A stretch of 8,295 nt of DNA from Candidatus Omnitrophota bacterium (GTDB lineage: Bacteria > Omnitrophota > Omnitrophia > Omnitrophales > Aquincolibacteriaceae), in the NCBI GenBank assembly GCA_023246995.1, contig JAHFHI010000045.1, positions 1 through 8,295 on the forward strand. The letters run 5' to 3'. Of this stretch, positions 6,908 to 8,295 are shown in pieces; the stretch's first letter is position 1, and each line of letters starts with the position of its first letter. Under the pieces are notes generated by a model. It was not told the origin of the DNA. It worked only from the letters and a program-made list of their open reading frames with translations, and ran no database searches. The translations under genes were made by a program, and so were the position numbers.

Positions 6908-7294
6908 CTAGCGGGACTTTAAATTGACGGGCGCGTGGGGATCTTTTTCCAGATATTCCCAGGCAAATTCCGGTTTCATGACCGGCTCATAATAAGAAGG
7001 GATGGGGATGGGCGCCGTCACCATTTCATAGGCGCCGACCAGGCCCCGTGCCATGGTTTTCGAAGAGCCCCGGATAATGCTTAGCACCCAGGTCGGAATG
7101 GCCGTATCGTCTCTATCTTTCAGGATGGCCCAGTCATGGGCAAGCTCAATGGGAGAAAGAACCACATTCAAAAAGCCTCGCTGGAGCTTTCGGGCCGGGC
7201 TTCCCTGGGGTTCGATTTCGGCTGCTTGCCCCGGATTCGGGAGGCCACAGGACGCGACGAGAAAAAAGAAAGAACCAAGGATCAGTTTACGCAT
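6908..7294 (-). CDS. Exosortase system-associated protein, TIGR04073 family
   Basis: This small exported protein has 128 residues. Residues 1-15 are a hydrophobic signal, followed by VASC, which fits a lipobox with Cys16 as the lipidated residue; cleavage after GQAA at 25 as an ordinary signal is the alternative. The mature part carries the phrases I associate with TIGR04073: KLQRGFLNVVLSPIEL (37-52), a Gly/Ser region with GSSKTMARGLVGAYEMVTAPIPIP (76-99) and YYEPVMKPEFAWEYL (101-115). Two short hydrophobic helices separated by polar turns suggest membrane association. The family is named for its occurrence in genomes with exosortase sorting systems; its biochemical role is not known. No exosortase is visible here. 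ATG 7294 is chosen by the signal sequence; no clear ribosome site precedes it, and the longer frame to 7633 overlaps the neighbour. It lies 56 bases after the 110-residue secreted protein gene, on the same strand. Confidence 0.75.
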   Translation of the reverse strand: MRKLILGSFFFLVASCGLPNPGQAAEIEPQGSPARKLQRGFLNVVLSPIELAHDWAILKDRDDTAIPTWVLSIIRGSSKTMARGLVGAYEMVTAPIPIPSYYEPVMKPEFAWEYLEKDPHAPVNLKSR

Positions 7295-7314
7295 GGCGCG
7301 TACACTAGCACAAA

Positions 7315-7328
7315 GCCCGCGGCCGGGC
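7315..7328 (-). terminator. Hairpin between the two small minus-strand genes
   Basis: The minus strand reads GCCCG-GCCG-CGGGC followed by TTTGTG: a 5-bp GC stem with a poor U-tract. It could attenuate transcription from the upstream secreted-protein gene into the TIGR04073 gene. The stem is short, so confidence is low. Confidence 0.3.
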
Positions 7329-7350
7329 AAGCCGTCCGGATGCTTGGGTC

Positions 7351-7683
7351 CTATGCCGAGCGCATCAAATAATGCACCGCGGCAAGTTCGCGGCCGAAGG
7401 CTTGCACACGCCGGGAGTAATTTTTTGGACTCTGGCGGTTTGCTCTGAAAAATACGGATCCGGGATGTCCGCTTAAGTCGGTGCCGGAGAACGCCTCTTT
7501 GGAGTTGATGCCCCCGGAGCGGTCTTTTTCGAGAGGACCGAGCTTTTGGAATTCCTGCGGGATCATAGAACCGGTCTCGGGCGCCTGAAGGCCGAGGGTT
7601 GTTTGGGCAAATAGCGGGGGAGCTGAAATCCACAAAAGCCCAAACGTTAACGCCGCCATGCGAAGGGGACTTACATAGGCCAT
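7351..7683 (-). CDS. Small secreted protein of unknown function
   Basis: I do not recognise this 110-residue protein. It begins with a good Sec signal peptide (residues 1-26: MAYVSPLRMAALTFGLLWISAPPLFA) and likely cleavage before QTT. The mature part of about 84 residues is polar, Gly- and Ser-containing, with no cysteine and no obvious domain. Its last 30 residues are basic (RANRQSPKNYSRRVQAFGRE) and end in AAVHYLMRSA, perhaps a short helix. AGGAG lies 9 bases upstream of ATG 7683, which supports translation. The longer open frame to 8250 has no signal at its start and crosses the sigma factor gene, so it is not used. The gene precedes the TIGR04073 gene on the same strand and is divergent from an ECF sigma factor gene, hinting at an envelope role. 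It could be a lineage-specific orphan. Confidence 0.7.
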   Translation of the reverse strand: MAYVSPLRMAALTFGLLWISAPPLFAQTTLGLQAPETGSMIPQEFQKLGPLEKDRSGGINSKEAFSGTDLSGHPGSVFFRANRQSPKNYSRRVQAFGRELAAVHYLMRSA

Positions 7684-7769
7684 AGGCTTCGTCTCCTGTG
7701 GTTGGGAATTATTCTCATATCGACCGCATCCGACTTCCCATTGAGTCGCGTTTCTAACTTTTACTACGG

Positions 7770-7806
7770 CGCACCCGGCGGTGCGGATTGCTAAAGGATT
7801 GCCTAA
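7770..7806. promoter_or_regulatory. Hairpin plus direct repeat in the divergent region before the ECF sigma gene
   Basis: A perfect inverted repeat CGCACC-CGGC-GGTGCG (7770-7785) is followed by GGATTGC at 7785-7791 and again at 7796-7802, an 11-base spacing, each followed by a TAA-type tail. The element lies 28 bases before the sigma factor ATG and is a candidate operator or leader structure. The rest of the 150-base region shows no convincing -35/-10 pair on either strand, apart from AATAAT (minus, 7708-7713). Confidence 0.35.
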
Positions 7807-7833
7807 GGCGGCGCTTTGTGATAGATAACTCGC

Positions 7834-8295
7834 ATGCCCGTCAACACCGTCGACCCATCGATGGAACTGATTCGCAGGATGGCCTCGGGCGACAAGGCCG
7901 CTTTCGAGGCTTTCTACGATGCTTATGCCTCGCTTGCCTACACCATGGCTTTCCGGATCCTGGCAAGCCGCCCGGAGGCCGAGGATCTCCTTCAGGAAGT
8001 TTTTCTTGAAGCCTGGCGCCGCGCCGGAAATTATGACCCCAAGCGGGGCCGTCCCGAGGCCTGGCTGATAACGATTACCAGGAGCCGGGCAATCGACCGG
8101 GTGCGTTCGCTTCGTAGAAAAGAAAGAGGGAAAGTTTCGCTCGATCAGGAGGGTCACGAAAACCTTGCCCAGAGCGAAGCGCCGGACATGGAAAACCTGG
8201 GCCTTAAGATCACTCTCAAGGGAGTGCTTGCCGGGCTCGGCGGGATTCACCGGGAGGTTCTGGAGCTTGCCTATTTTGAAGGGTATACCCAGACT
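7834..8295 (+). CDS. ECF-family RNA polymerase sigma factor, 3' end cut by window edge
   Basis: 154 residues of an extracytoplasmic-function sigma factor, open to the end of the window. Region 2 covers about 10-95: AFEAFYDAYAS (23-33), EAEDLLQEVFLEAWRR (48-63), and PEAWLITITRSRAIDRVRS (74-92), the segment that binds the -10 region of target promoters. A short acidic linker follows, and region 4 starts near 130 with LAGLGGIHREVLELAYFEGYTQT, cut just before the helix-turn-helix that reads the -35. The sequence style fits the RskA-partnered SigK/RpoE-like groups, which usually have an anti-sigma factor gene immediately downstream; that part is not visible. About 30-40 residues are missing. Start ATG 7834 has no clear ribosome site; in-frame ATG 7861 is possible but would trim only nine non-conserved residues. 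Divergent from the small secreted protein gene. Confidence 0.93.
   Translation, partial: MPVNTVDPSMELIRRMASGDKAAFEAFYDAYASLAYTMAFRILASRPEAEDLLQEVFLEAWRRAGNYDPKRGRPEAWLITITRSRAIDRVRSLRRKERGKVSLDQEGHENLAQSEAPDMENLGLKITLKGVLAGLGGIHREVLELAYFEGYTQT

Noticed and set aside
7295..7633. N-terminal extension of the TIGR04073 protein to 7633
   Set aside because: Overlaps the small secreted protein gene in another frame and buries the signal sequence that starts at 7294.
7684..8250. N-terminal extension of the small secreted protein to 8250
   Set aside because: It crosses the ECF sigma gene on the other strand; a signal peptide with a good ribosome site begins at 7683.

Overview
The window (about 57% G+C by eye) looks like ordinary chromosomal DNA from a Gram-negative-type bacterium. 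Four products carry export signals and a tatA gene is present. The TIGR04073 (exosortase-associated) family member, an NHLRC2-type thioredoxin/NHL protein and a Rec-HD-GYP regulator would fit Omnitrophota, Verrucomicrobiota, Nitrospirota or deltaproteobacteria-like lineages. I cannot settle the phylum from the sequence. I see no mobile element, CRISPR array, tRNA or rRNA, and no gene-free stretch reaches 300 bases.

Left part (1-3349, all minus strand): a 3'-truncated M3-family oligoendopeptidase F (pepF-like); a secreted protein resembling outer-membrane lipoprotein-sorting or DUF4412-type proteins, with an Ala/Pro-rich tail; and an RmlD-like NAD(P)-dependent SDR reductase. Each has a good Shine-Dalgarno sequence and its own extended -10 type promoter, so they look like separate transcription units facing the same way.

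Middle part (3350-6877, plus strand): a compact divergent promoter region separates the reductase gene from a short tatA. tatA is followed closely by a large exported thioredoxin + six-bladed NHL propeller + DsbD-N-like protein whose signal peptide carries an Arg-Arg pair. After a 94-base gap comes a two-domain response regulator (receiver + HD-GYP) with a complete c-di-GMP phosphodiesterase motif set.

Right part (6908-8295): convergent to the HD-GYP gene lie two minus-strand genes, a TIGR04073-family exported protein and a 110-residue secreted protein I do not recognise. Divergent from them, across a 150-base region with a hairpin and an 11-bp-spaced direct repeat, begins an ECF sigma factor gene cut by the window end. 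The arrangement suggests, but does not prove, that the sigma factor and the two envelope proteins belong to one cell-envelope regulon.

The theme of the window is protein export, envelope redox and folding, and signalling. No wholly new system is evident. The best leads are the unrecognised secreted protein beside TIGR04073 and the ECF sigma gene, the tatA/Trx-NHL pair, and the repeated extended -10 promoters.
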